Source of the DNA: a virus
IMG/VR virus record: IMGVR_UViG_3300049215_000802
Span: 1 to 64,000 of that record
Reading direction: 5' to 3' (one strand)
Length of the DNA: 64,000 bases
In this document: piece after piece, positions 24,637 through 33,102 of the stretch
Layout of the letters: each line of letters starts with the position of its first letter
Position numbering within the stretch: position 1 is the stretch's first letter
Program-made: the position numbers and the translations under genes
Notes under the pieces: model-generated
Seen by the model: only the letters and a program-made list of their open reading frames with translations
The model's database searches: none
Told to the model about the DNA's origin: nothing

Positions 24637-24643
24637 CGTGTCC

Positions 24644-26722
24644 TCACTTCCCCGTGCCGCGCAAATCAAGCGCAGTCAGCTGGAGCGCGATATTGTCCAC
24701 GCTTACCAACAGCGTTCCGCCTGGACTCGCCCAGCCCGAAACGTGGAGTGGCCCCACCGCGACGGTTGTATTTGCCGGAATCGACTGGATGAGGTTGTTC
24801 GTTCGCCCTTGCGAGTCCGGATATGCGATGACGGTGAGCATATGGGCGTTGTTGGCGTCGGTGTTGCGCGCTAGAAGAAGTTGCCGCCCGAGCATCGAGA
24901 TCTGGACGCTCAGATTCGGATCGCCTGCTTGCCAAGTCAACGTCGCCCCGGTCGTGCCGTAGGGCGCAGTCGCCTTCACTGGCGTCATCTTGATCGGTAG
25001 GATCTCGTAGGGGCCGATCGTCGGCGTCACGCTAAACGGATGGCCGTCGTAGCCGAGCGAACTCGCGCTGGCGAACGTTCCGGCCAGGTACAGCGGCGAG
25101 CCGACCTGCTGGTGATAGTCGCCACCGGAGAAGTTGGCGAAGGACGGCGTCACGCCGAGCGCCCCGGTTTCCTTCGCCGCCTGCCACGCGCCCAGGTTCG
25201 CGTAGTTGGTTGCCTGGTAAACCCACGCGTTGTTCGCGAAGCCGGGAACGGAGTAGTAGTCGTTGGTGAAGAACGTCGCGGTTGACCCGTCGTTGCCGAC
25301 CGACACGGCCGCTGTCGCCGCGCTCGCTCCCGTGACGTAGAGCAGGTTATTCGCGTACACGATGCCGCTGGCGGCGACGACCGTTCCTGACGGATCGTTT
25401 GCCGCCTTGAGGAAGATTGACCCGTTGCTCGTCGCGTCGAGCAGAACCAGATTGTTCGCGAAGATCGTGCCGACTGAGGCCTTCGCGTACAAGCAACTGG
25501 ATCCGGCCAGGTTCGCGCCGTTGCTCACGAAGTTGACGATGTTGCCACACCACAGGTTCGGTATCCCGTTGTAGGTGCCGCCATAGTTGGTCCCGCAGTG
25601 CTTGTCGACCAATCCCAAGATCGTCCCGGTGACCGTGTTCCCCCACGACAGGGCACCGCTCAACCACGCGATCAAGATGCCGTGGTTGCCGCCGGTCACG
25701 CTGTTCTGGCTGACCACGACGCCAGTCGCGCCGTTATATCCTGTCGGCCCAACCGGCCCCGCACTCGCCTGGGTGTCCGCGCCGACGATAATGCCGTGCC
25801 CGCCAAACGCGGTCGAGGCGGTGGGAAGCGTGACGGTGTTTTTGTTGACGACCACACTCGTACTGGTCAGGCCGGTTGCCGAGACACCAACCGCGATGCC
25901 GTCGATCAGATTGCTCGTCGTCGCGGCTGTCTGCGCTACCGTGACGGCGTTGTTCTTGATCGCCAGCTGCGCGCCGATGTTGAACATCATCCCTTGCTGC
26001 GTGCCGCTCGTCGCAGCCGTGGAGACGTTGACGTTGACGTTCTCGACGTCAACCGTCACACCGGCCGCGCCCGGGTTCGCCTGGAAGATGCCATAGGCGT
26101 TCGTGCTGACGCTCGATGCGAACGTGCCGGTGATCGAGCCGTTCTTGATCGTGTAGACGTCAGTCGCGCTGCCCGGATCGAGGCGGATCGCCGCGCTGGT
26201 TGCATTCGAGCACGCCCCAACCGTCACGAGCCAGTTCGCATCGATCATCACGAACGCCGCGCACTTGAATACTCGGATGCCATACTGGGTGAAGTTGATC
26301 GCGTGGACGCCGATCAGCGTCAGTGACGATAGTTGGTTCGACGAATCGGTCGTGAGGCACCCGCTGTTTTGGCTGCGGCCGTCCAAGACGATCGTCGAGC
26401 CAGGGTCGCCCAGGATCGAGCCCTGCGCGGCCTGCGCGAAGTGGATGACCCGCGAATCGCTGTTCGTCGCGTCCTGGATGGTCGCGGTTAGCCCCGCGTC
26501 GGCCTTGATCGTCAGTTGCTTGCCGACGTTGACGAACGCCGTCTCGGAGTACGTACCGGCGTTGAGGATGATCGTGTCGCCGTTCACCACGGCGCTGTTC
26601 CCGACAGCGCCGGCGAGCGTCAGCCATGGCGTGCTCTTGCTCTGTGCCTGCACCGACGTGTTGGAGTTGTTGCCAACGGCGTAGCCGTTCGTCGCTGCGT
26701 TCGAGACGTAGTACGTCGTCAT
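24644..26722 (-). CDS. Beta-helix surface protein fused to the small beta domain
   Basis: The protein has 692 residues. Residues 1 to about 575 are a parallel beta-helix, strongly similar to the protein at 2753-4507 in the remnant prophage, including the TTYYVSNAATNGYAVG start. Residues about 580-690 are the repeated beta domain, member 3 (MTPVKATAPYGTTGATLTWQ, then GPLHVSGWASPGG). It probably forms a trimeric spike on the neck or tail, and the extra domain may anchor or decorate it. Confidence 0.8.
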   Translation of the reverse strand: MTTYYVSNAATNGYAVGNNSNTSVQAQSKSTPWLTLAGAVGNSAVVNGDTIILNAGTYSETAFVNVGKQLTIKADAGLTATIQDATNSDSRVIHFAQAAQGSILGDPGSTIVLDGRSQNSGCLTTDSSNQLSSLTLIGVHAINFTQYGIRVFKCAAFVMIDANWLVTVGACSNATSAAIRLDPGSATDVYTIKNGSITGTFASSVSTNAYGIFQANPGAAGVTVDVENVNVNVSTAATSGTQQGMMFNIGAQLAIKNNAVTVAQTAATTSNLIDGIAVGVSATGLTSTSVVVNKNTVTLPTASTAFGGHGIIVGADTQASAGPVGPTGYNGATGVVVSQNSVTGGNHGILIAWLSGALSWGNTVTGTILGLVDKHCGTNYGGTYNGIPNLWCGNIVNFVSNGANLAGSSCLYAKASVGTIFANNLVLLDATSNGSIFLKAANDPSGTVVAASGIVYANNLLYVTGASAATAAVSVGNDGSTATFFTNDYYSVPGFANNAWVYQATNYANLGAWQAAKETGALGVTPSFANFSGGDYHQQVGSPLYLAGTFASASSLGYDGHPFSVTPTIGPYEILPIKMTPVKATAPYGTTGATLTWQAGDPNLSVQISMLGRQLLLARNTDANNAHMLTVIAYPDSQGRTNNLIQSIPANTTVAVGPLHVSGWASPGGTLLVSVDNIALQLTALDLRGTGK

Positions 26723-26731
26723 CGGGGCTCC

Positions 26732-28183
26732 TTAGCTACTCGCCTTGCCGGTCGCGGCGAGCCGCGCCAGGACGTTCGCGGTGATCTGCTGGAGCCGACT
26801 ATCCGCCGTGGCCTGATTGCCCGCCGGCAGGTAGTTGTCCAAACCCCAGGTCCAGGAGACGGTTCCCGCGCCAAACACGCCCGCTCCGCTCTTGTGCTGG
26901 TAGTAGGTGGAGTAGTGAGACGTATCACCTCCACTCACCGAGATCCCCGTTGTCGAGGCGATCGTCTGGATGCCAGCGGGCGACGGCGCGCACACCGGCG
27001 TTCCGCCCGGCTGGAGCGTGTCAAACTCGTAGCCGACGATTCCCGCGATCGTGTCGTTGGTCGCCATCCCGGTCCCGGCGAACGCCCAGTTCGCGGCGTC
27101 CGCGCAGGTGAAGGCGACCGTCCCGTTGGCGGTGACGACGCCGCCAAAACCGACCCCGAACAGCGCGTTCGGCCAGTCGCCGTTCCATTGGGCGCGGCCG
27201 GCTCGTTCGGAAGTATCCGCGAGCGGATCCGCGTAAGGAAAGTGCTCGTAGCACTCGAACATTCGGCGCGGGCCGGTGTACTGGTCCGAATCGAGCCAGC
27301 GAATTCGCTTGTAGGCGGTGTTCGCGCAGAACGCCCCGAGCGACGTCCCGTTGTCGCGCGCTTTCCGAAAAGCGTTCCACATCGTCTTAGACCAGTATTC
27401 GGCGTGCCCGGCGGTCAGGACGACTGCGTGCCGCCGCAGGACCGAGGGATCGTACTCGACGTCGGCGCACCCGACGTACGTGACGTCGTAGCCGTTCTTC
27501 TCGAGCCAGCGCACCCACTGGAGCTCCCAGTTGGTGAAGGCCTGGTTGAGCGCGGTCGTGTTGACCGTCCAGGGCCGATCGTAGCTTACCCGCGCACCGA
27601 AGTTTCCGGCGGTTGCCGCGTAGATGCTGTACCCACCGACCGCCGAGTAGGCTTGCCAGGTCGTATCGTTGAACATATTGACGAACGTGCTCTGGCTAAA
27701 CGGGTTGGTCACGATGAACGGCACCCAGGTCGGGAAGCTGCCGCTACCTTGGTAAATCCGGGCGAGATAAAGGCCGCTCACCCAGCTGTTCGGGATCGCC
27801 AGGGAGAAGCCGTGCTGATACTGAGCCGTGTAGTAGTTGTAGAGCACGCCGACCGAGCCACCGAGTGAGTAGGTCGTGTTGACCGTCGTGCTCGACAGCT
27901 TGTTCGTCGCGTTGAAGGAGATCGTCTGGATCTTGCGGCCACCCGCGCCGTTGTACCAGCCGAGCCGGTAGATGTCAGCGGTACAGGCTGCGGAATCGCT
28001 TGCGACGTAGAAGTTGATCGTGCCACCAAGGGCGACACTCATCGCGTCGGCGAACGCGGCCAGGTGCGCCTGGTTCGCGCCGGTGATGTTGTTCCAGGTG
28101 CTATCGCCGGCCAGGGCGTTCTCGACCTGGATCGGGTTCGGCGCGGGAGACGGCGGGTTGATTGCGCTGACAGGATATGGCAT
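26732..28183 (-). CDS. N,N-dimethylformamidase beta-subunit-like protein
   Basis: The protein has 483 residues. An N-terminal beta domain (TINFYVASDSAACTADIYRL, then YNGAGGRKI) is followed by a glutamine-amidotransferase-like core: FVNMFNDTTWQAYSAVGGYS, then VSYDRPW, then WVRWLEKNGYDVTYVGCADV, then VLTAGHAEYWSKTMWNAFRK. I know this arrangement from dimethylformamidase-type proteins (DMFA2 C-terminal family). The ATG at 28183 overlaps the preceding stop as TAATG. Whether it is an enzyme, a receptor-binding protein or cargo cannot be told. Confidence 0.7.
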   Translation of the reverse strand: MPYPVSAINPPSPAPNPIQVENALAGDSTWNNITGANQAHLAAFADAMSVALGGTINFYVASDSAACTADIYRLGWYNGAGGRKIQTISFNATNKLSSTTVNTTYSLGGSVGVLYNYYTAQYQHGFSLAIPNSWVSGLYLARIYQGSGSFPTWVPFIVTNPFSQSTFVNMFNDTTWQAYSAVGGYSIYAATAGNFGARVSYDRPWTVNTTALNQAFTNWELQWVRWLEKNGYDVTYVGCADVEYDPSVLRRHAVVLTAGHAEYWSKTMWNAFRKARDNGTSLGAFCANTAYKRIRWLDSDQYTGPRRMFECYEHFPYADPLADTSERAGRAQWNGDWPNALFGVGFGGVVTANGTVAFTCADAANWAFAGTGMATNDTIAGIVGYEFDTLQPGGTPVCAPSPAGIQTIASTTGISVSGGDTSHYSTYYQHKSGAGVFGAGTVSWTWGLDNYLPAGNQATADSRLQQITANVLARLAATGKASS

Positions 28184-28752
28184 TAGGCCGTCGCCTCCGT
28201 CCACTCGATGTCCATATCGAGCAATTCACCACCGGCGAGCGTTGCGCCATTCAAGTTGATCGCGAGCACGTCGGCCGTCCCGAACAGCTCGATCGCTTTG
28301 CCCGGTCGGTTCTCAAACGTCCACTCGATCCGATCGCCCGGCGTCGTCGCGGCGGCAGCGGAAATGCCGAGCCGCGACGCCCGAATCGTGCCAACGGCTG
28401 TTCCAACGGACGGCGGCGTCGAGGTCCAGTTGTTCACCGTCGCGACGGCGGCAGGGCTGGTCTTGTTGTGCGGGACGGCCGTCATCGCGTTCGGCGTGCC
28501 GGACGTATCAGCAGCAGACCGCTTGATAAGGCAGACGGCGATCACCGCGCCAGACGTCGAGAAACCCGAGACGCCCACGCGGGTTACGCGAACGACCTTG
28601 CCGGCGGCACCAGCAATCGTGAGAACGTCGGTCGCGGCCGAGCCTGGCGTGTAGCCGACGACCGACGCCGAGTAGGTGTCGATCGTCGAATGGCCGAGCG
28701 CGGTGAGCCACGCCTCGGACGGATCGCCGGGCGCTCCCTGGTTGACGTACAT
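28183..28752 (-). CDS. Phage surface beta protein
   Basis: This 189-residue Ala/Thr/Gly-rich beta protein contains VLTIAGAAGKVVRVTRVGVS and AAAATTPGDRIEWTFENRPG. Such segments occur in jelly-roll decoration or fibre proteins of related phages. It is coupled by one shared base to each neighbour, between the fibre gene and the dimethylformamidase-like gene. Confidence 0.6.
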   Translation of the reverse strand: MYVNQGAPGDPSEAWLTALGHSTIDTYSASVVGYTPGSAATDVLTIAGAAGKVVRVTRVGVSGFSTSGAVIAVCLIKRSAADTSGTPNAMTAVPHNKTSPAAVATVNNWTSTPPSVGTAVGTIRASRLGISAAAATTPGDRIEWTFENRPGKAIELFGTADVLAINLNGATLAGGELLDMDIEWTEATA

Positions 28753-30182
28753 CAGACCGCCTCCTGGTAGCGCCGTAGCGCGAGCAACTGATTCGAGATC
28801 GCGCTAATCCGCCGTGACGACAGGGCGCTGTTGGCGTAGACGAACGGGCCGATCCATCCCTTGAACGGCGTCGTCAACGTCGCGTCTGGAATGATCCCGT
28901 AGCTGCCCTGGATCGCGCCCAACGTCGCCGGCGCTGCCTGGAGCATCAGGCCGTTCCCCGCCGTCCCGTTGACTGAGCCGACCAGGTAGCCGTCCTTGTA
29001 CAGACAGGTCTTGTTCGGTCCCGCGCCGTAGGCAAACGTCATCGCCCAGACGTGATACTGCTTCGGGTTCTGGTTCAGCGCGATGTTCAGGTTCGCCGCC
29101 CCGCTATCTTCCTGAACCGACTGCCAGGTGTTCGCCGAGTTGACCCGGAACTGGCAAATCCACCCGCCGATCGTGCTGGAGATGTCGAGCAGGTAGCCCG
29201 ACGTGCCCATCACCATATCGGACTTCGCGCCCAGAATGACGGTGTAACTAGACGTGCTCGGGTTGGCCGTGCCCAGGTCCAGCGCGTCCTTGTCGTAGAG
29301 CTCGAACGCGAAGCTGGTTCCGGTCTGCACCGTCCAGGACGAGCCGTTGTAGGTGGCGCGATTGAGACCGAACGTTCCGGCGACGTCGTAATACCAGTCG
29401 ACGTGGTCCGATCCGTCGATGCCGGACGGCGACGTGTACTCGATCACCACCCAGTAGGTCGTCCCCGCGACCAGCGACGGCCCAGTGTTGAAGGTCAGGC
29501 CGACCCACCCGGCCGAGGCGATCGAACTGTTCGCCAGGTTATTCGTCGTGCCCGACGTGATGACCGCGTTGGGCTGGCCGGCGTTGTCCGAGTAGATCTG
29601 GACGGCGATGTTGCCGCCGGGCGAGCCGGTCTTGCGAATGTAGACGCGAGCGAAGCCCAGGACACACGACGCGGGCGCGATGAACTGCTGCGCCAGCAGG
29701 TTCGTGTTTGCCGTCAGCGACGTGTCGTAGGTGCCGCCGACCGGGTTGGCGATCACCGGATCCTGGACGATGTACGCGGTCGATCCGTCCAGATAGGGGA
29801 TCGGATGCGGCCCGCCTGGTTGTCCGAACAGGACTTGACCGCGTGGGGAAAACGTCTTGTCGTAGTTGACGATATTGCGGAACGGCCCGCCCTCGAGCTC
29901 CCACATCGGCAGGACGCATTTCAGGTTCTGCAAGCCGATGTCGTCGATGATCTCTTCGTAGACGCGCGCCGCAACGTCACGCCACCCGCGTCGGGTGTAC
30001 AGGTGACGGTGGCTGTCGATCCGTGGCTTGGCGACCCATCCTTTCGGAACTCGCAACGGATCGAAATCATTAGGCAGGTTGTATCCGAAATCGTCACCCG
30101 GATCGACCGGCACGCCGCCGCCGCTTGACGGAGATGCTGTCCGTCGAGCGGCTAGCAATTGTTCTGTGTTGAGGGTTGCCAT
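28752..30182 (-). CDS. Fibre-like protein with two jelly-roll domains (anchor-type and LamG-like)
   Basis: The protein has 476 residues. After a Pro/Gly-rich N-terminus, residues about 155-300 form a choice-of-anchor-like beta domain (LLAQQFIAPASCVLGFARVY, then GPSLVAGTTYWVVIEYT). Residues about 310-470 form a concanavalin/LamG-like domain (WICQFRVNSANTWQSVQED, then NKTCLYKDGYLVGSVNGTAG). Such domains bind glycans. It follows the adaptor gene, so a neck or head fibre is plausible. Confidence 0.7.
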   Translation of the reverse strand: MATLNTEQLLAARRTASPSSGGGVPVDPGDDFGYNLPNDFDPLRVPKGWVAKPRIDSHRHLYTRRGWRDVAARVYEEIIDDIGLQNLKCVLPMWELEGGPFRNIVNYDKTFSPRGQVLFGQPGGPHPIPYLDGSTAYIVQDPVIANPVGGTYDTSLTANTNLLAQQFIAPASCVLGFARVYIRKTGSPGGNIAVQIYSDNAGQPNAVITSGTTNNLANSSIASAGWVGLTFNTGPSLVAGTTYWVVIEYTSPSGIDGSDHVDWYYDVAGTFGLNRATYNGSSWTVQTGTSFAFELYDKDALDLGTANPSTSSYTVILGAKSDMVMGTSGYLLDISSTIGGWICQFRVNSANTWQSVQEDSGAANLNIALNQNPKQYHVWAMTFAYGAGPNKTCLYKDGYLVGSVNGTAGNGLMLQAAPATLGAIQGSYGIIPDATLTTPFKGWIGPFVYANSALSSRRISAISNQLLALRRYQEAV

Positions 30183-30194
30183 AACCAGCCTGCC

Positions 30195-30650
30195 TTACGG
30201 TTCGCTTCCCAGGATTGGCTCAACCGACGCCTGTACCGGCAGATCAGCACCTGGAATCTCGAACAGATCGCGATTGAAGAAGGGTACCGTCGAATCGGAA
30301 TTGTCTTGCTGGACCTGCTTATCGCTAACCGAGATCCCGCCGGCGTATGGTGTGACCGTTTCGGTAAGAGCCCGACGGCGCAGCCGTACCGCCAAATCGA
30401 GATACTGCTTGTGCTGCTGACTGGCCGAGATCTTCAGGTCGCCAACCGCCTTATCCGCCTTGCGCGCGTAGTAGGCGGCAATACCGTTAGCCGCTTCCAC
30501 CGCCGCGTAAAACGGTGTCGCATTCTCGGTCAGCAACCAATTGATCTCCGCGTCCTGAAGGATCGGGTCACTTGATTGGGTATCCCCAATGAGGAATCGC
30601 ACCTGATCCTTCGTCGACGTCGAGGGATCCCCGCTATACGTCCAGGTCAC
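30195..30650 (-). CDS. Head-tail adaptor protein (gp6-like)
   Basis: This 151-residue protein starts VTWTYSGDPSTSTKDQVRFL and then ILQDAEINWLLTENATPFYA, the standard signature of siphovirus adaptors that dock under the portal. The GTG at 30650 with AAGGTGG upstream was chosen over a longer frame with Arg-rich sequence. It lies between capsid-associated genes and fibre genes. Confidence 0.85.
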   Translation of the reverse strand: MTWTYSGDPSTSTKDQVRFLIGDTQSSDPILQDAEINWLLTENATPFYAAVEAANGIAAYYARKADKAVGDLKISASQQHKQYLDLAVRLRRRALTETVTPYAGGISVSDKQVQQDNSDSTVPFFNRDLFEIPGADLPVQASVEPILGSEP

Positions 30651-30658
30651 AGCCCACC

Positions 30659-31156
30659 TTATGCCAGGAAGTAGGAGATGTAGAGCGTCCCGACGAAGCC
30701 AGCCGACGCGCCCGCGTCTGCCATCGACGCCGTAATCCACTTACCTGACGCGAGCTTGCCCGTCGATTTGCCGTTCGACCCCTTGTTCGAGAAGTTATCG
30801 AACTGACCCGTAGCCGAGTGAATGTCCGCGCCGTCGATCAGGTTGTCGGAGAGTGTCGTCGCGTTCGTGTTCGTAGTTCCGACGTCGATGTTGCACGCGG
30901 CCGACGCGACGACGGTCACATCGACGACCACATCTTCGATGATGATGGCGGCGCCTTCGGGGTTTTGCCACGAGCCGAGACCGCCACCGGTGTCCGTACC
31001 GCCGGCCAGCGCGACGGCAACTGTCTTTGATGTGCGCCGCGCCGCCGCGCTTTGGCCGGCAATCGTATTGAGATCAGCTCCCGACGCCGTGAGTTTCGTG
31101 GTACCCAGCGCGAGATTGCCGACCTGGGCCGTCCCTTTGGTCAATCGGTTAGGCAT
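30659..31156 (-). CDS. Phage structural beta protein near the capsid gene
   Basis: This 165-residue protein begins MPNRLTKGTAQVGNLALGTT and has a beta-rich middle (EDVVVDVTVVASAACNIDVG). I do not recognise a named family. Similar Ala/Thr/Gly-rich proteins next to capsid genes are usually head decoration proteins. It overlaps the preceding 65-residue gene by eight bases. Confidence 0.65.
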   Translation of the reverse strand: MPNRLTKGTAQVGNLALGTTKLTASGADLNTIAGQSAAARRTSKTVAVALAGGTDTGGGLGSWQNPEGAAIIIEDVVVDVTVVASAACNIDVGTTNTNATTLSDNLIDGADIHSATGQFDNFSNKGSNGKSTGKLASGKWITASMADAGASAGFVGTLYISYFLA

Positions 31157-31346
31157 GACGCACCTCCCGCGGTCGCCGTGTGCTCGCGGTAGGATCCTCC
31201 TCCGGCCGCACAATCACGTACCGACAGCGTCCTTGTTCGACGAGCTTCTGAGTATTCCGCCAGGACGTCGCATCGACGACCTGGCCGGGCCGCAGTGTCT
31301 CAGCTCCGGCCTGGATGGGCCGGAGCACCTCCACCTGAATCTGCAT
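31149..31346 (-). CDS. Small hypothetical head-module protein
   Basis: This 65-residue protein has a beta barrel-like first half (QIQVEVLRPIQAGAETLRPG, then QVVDATSWRNTQKLVEQGRC) and a basic tail. The motif with Leu-x-Pro-Gly-x-Val-Val recurs in small phage head proteins. It lies immediately after the major capsid gene. Confidence 0.65.
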   Translation of the reverse strand: MQIQVEVLRPIQAGAETLRPGQVVDATSWRNTQKLVEQGRCRYVIVRPEEDPTASTRRPREVRHA

Positions 31347-31385
31347 CGTGCCGCTCCTCTCTGCCGATCAGATCGGCCTTAGCTA

Positions 31386-32330
31386 TCAGGCTGCCGAGTT
31401 GAAGTAGTAGCCGAGGTCCGAGCCAACAACGTGCTGGTCCCAGGCACTCTCACCCTCGACGCGGGTCGACTCGAGCCACTGCAGGTAGAAGCTCTTGATC
31501 CGGACGTTGCTCCCAAGTGCCGCGGCGAGGCCCTTCCACGCGAAGGTGTAGCCGCCACTCGGCATCCGGAGGCCCGGTCGCGGGTTGGCGTAGACCAGCA
31601 GTGCGTTGTTGCCCTGAACGAACGAGTACGCCTCGGTCTCGTTCTCGATGTTGGTCGCCTTCACCGCCTTGGCCACGAGGACGCGATCGACCTGGAACAG
31701 CCGCGCGAGCATGTCCTCAGTGATCGCGTCGGCCGTCGTGTACTTGTAGCGATCGACGACGTCCGGATGGTTCCGGAGGGCCTCAAAGACGTTGAAGCCA
31801 AGCACCAACGTGTTCGGGAGGTACCCGGTGTTCTGCAGCACCGTCGCCCGCCCGGTCTTGATGTCGGTGATCGGATCCGAGCTCGTGTAGTTGCTCCACG
31901 CCGTCGGCGTGACGTCGGTGCCCCAGATGCCCGTTCCGAAATACTGGCTGGTCCAGGTGATCTCCTGCTTGAGCAGAAGCTTCTGGGTGCACAGCAGTGT
32001 CGCGTCCTGGTCTGGGTCGAGCGGCTGGTCGGAGTTCTCGCGGGTCTGGTCCGGAACGTCTTCGTGCCACGCGTAGACGGTGCAGTTGTAGCTATCCGTG
32101 GTCAGGTTGTGACCACCGCCGGCCGATTCGCTTCCCGGCGCGCGCTCCTGCGCCTCGTCGCGGAACCAGTCGTTTTTGGTGTACTTGAAGTACAAGTCGC
32201 TCTTTTTGTCGACCGGAATGATGGGAAAGACCTTCGTGCTGATGAAATCTTTCTGGTCCTGAATGTACGCCGTGCTGATCATGGTCAGCGGTCGGTTTAC
32301 ATGGACCTGTTGTAAAGTAGGTTGCGGAAT
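31386..32330 (-). CDS. Major capsid protein, apparently with an ATT start codon
   Basis: The body of 298 residues from ATG 32282 starts MISTAYIQDQKDFISTKVFP, but the family normally begins about 16 residues earlier. In frame upstream lie codons for PQPTLQQVHVNRPLT, which is the expected N-arm (VHVNRPLT-type). They are preceded by ATT at 32328-32330 and, nine bases before it, a perfect AGGAGG (32340-32345). A stop lies three codons before the ATT. I therefore propose ATT initiation, giving 314 residues. The body has the usual segments PVDKKSDLYFKYTKNDWFRD and VFEALRNHPDVVDRYKYTT. Confidence 0.85.
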   Translation of the reverse strand: MPQPTLQQVHVNRPLTMISTAYIQDQKDFISTKVFPIIPVDKKSDLYFKYTKNDWFRDEAQERAPGSESAGGGHNLTTDSYNCTVYAWHEDVPDQTRENSDQPLDPDQDATLLCTQKLLLKQEITWTSQYFGTGIWGTDVTPTAWSNYTSSDPITDIKTGRATVLQNTGYLPNTLVLGFNVFEALRNHPDVVDRYKYTTADAITEDMLARLFQVDRVLVAKAVKATNIENETEAYSFVQGNNALLVYANPRPGLRMPSGGYTFAWKGLAAALGSNVRIKSFYLQWLESTRVEGESAWDQHVVGSDLGYYFNSAA

Positions 32331-32345
32331 GGGATCCTACCTCCT

Positions 32346-32363
32346 AATGTCCACGTGGACATT
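32346..32363. repeat. Perfect 18-bp palindrome between capsid and HNH genes
   Basis: AATGTCCACGTGGACATT is its own reverse complement over 18 bases. It lies directly upstream of the capsid Shine-Dalgarno sequence on the minus strand and overlaps the -35 of the HNH promoter on the plus strand. It could be an operator, an RNA hairpin in the capsid leader, or a nuclease site. Confidence 0.85.
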
Positions 32364-32384
32364 CGAGACGATTTGCGATAGAAT
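32356..32384 (+). promoter_or_regulatory. Promoter of the HNH gene
   Basis: TGGACA (32356-32361) and TAGAAT (32379-32384) are 17 bases apart, each matching the sigma-70 consensus at five of six positions. The HNH start codon follows 20 bases later with GGAGG upstream. The palindrome at 32346-32363 overlaps the -35 box, suggesting repression by a dimeric protein. Confidence 0.65.
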
Positions 32385-32403
32385 CAGGCTCGGAGGTAAT
32401 CCC

Positions 32404-33102
32404 ATGCCGAGCCGCACACCCGTCGATGAGCAACCCATCGTTGACAGCTACGCCCGCCTGCAGTCCGGCCGAGCCGTAGCGCGTGAACTTGGTATCCACG
32501 AAAACACCGTCTATGCCGTGCTCAGGCGGCACCGTGGCGCCTGTGTTCGCTGCTCTGCACCCGTTGCTCCCGGCAAGAAGCACTGCCCGTCCTGCACCGA
32601 GTGGAATCGGGACCGAATGCGCGAACGGCGCAAGGAAGCCCGCCATCGCGGAATCTGTGTCGTCTGCGATAGGCCACGATCCCCCCTCTCGCGGAACTAC
32701 TGTGAAGAGCATCGACTGGCCGATCTGGAAGCCGGCCGAGCCTACAATGAACGGCAAAAACTCAAGCGAGGAACCCCAGAAGATGGCATCCCCAGTAACC
32801 GACAGAGGGAGCGAGCACTTCGGGATCGTTACGGCCCGGATGCTGTTGCCCTCTGGCGTGAGACCGGCGGAAAGTGTCAGTTGTGCGGAATCCAACACCG
32901 CCAACGCGCGGTCTGCCTGCACCATATCGACAGTGATCCCACTCACAACGAGCGAAGCAACTTCGCCCTGTTGTGCGTGATCTGCCATAAACTGGTGCAT
33001 CTGCTGACCGAACATCCGAACCTTCCCGCCGTCCTCGATTGGGTAAAGCGAAGTCAGGCCGCGCGGTGCGGCGACGCGGAATTGATCAGCGCGGTGACGT
33101 AG
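32404..33102 (+). CDS. HNH endonuclease with two extra zinc knuckles
   Basis: This 232-residue protein opens with an HTH-like segment (DSYARLQSGRAVARELGIHE). Two zinc knuckles follow (CVRCSAPVAPGKKHCPSC and CVVCDRPRSPLSRNYCEEH). The C-terminal HNH core has CQLCGIQHRQRAVCLHHIDS and CVICHKLVH. It is the only late-region gene on the plus strand. It has its own promoter, and its 3' end overlaps the decoration gene by 49 bases. This is the pattern of a free-standing homing endonuclease inserted between head genes. Confidence 0.85.
   Translation: MPSRTPVDEQPIVDSYARLQSGRAVARELGIHENTVYAVLRRHRGACVRCSAPVAPGKKHCPSCTEWNRDRMRERRKEARHRGICVVCDRPRSPLSRNYCEEHRLADLEAGRAYNERQKLKRGTPEDGIPSNRQRERALRDRYGPDAVALWRETGGKCQLCGIQHRQRAVCLHHIDSDPTHNERSNFALLCVICHKLVHLLTEHPNLPAVLDWVKRSQAARCGDAELISAVT

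Noticed and set aside
32263-32403. 47-residue N-terminal extension of the HNH protein
   Set aside because: It would cross the promoter and palindrome; ATG 32404 has GGAGG at normal spacing.
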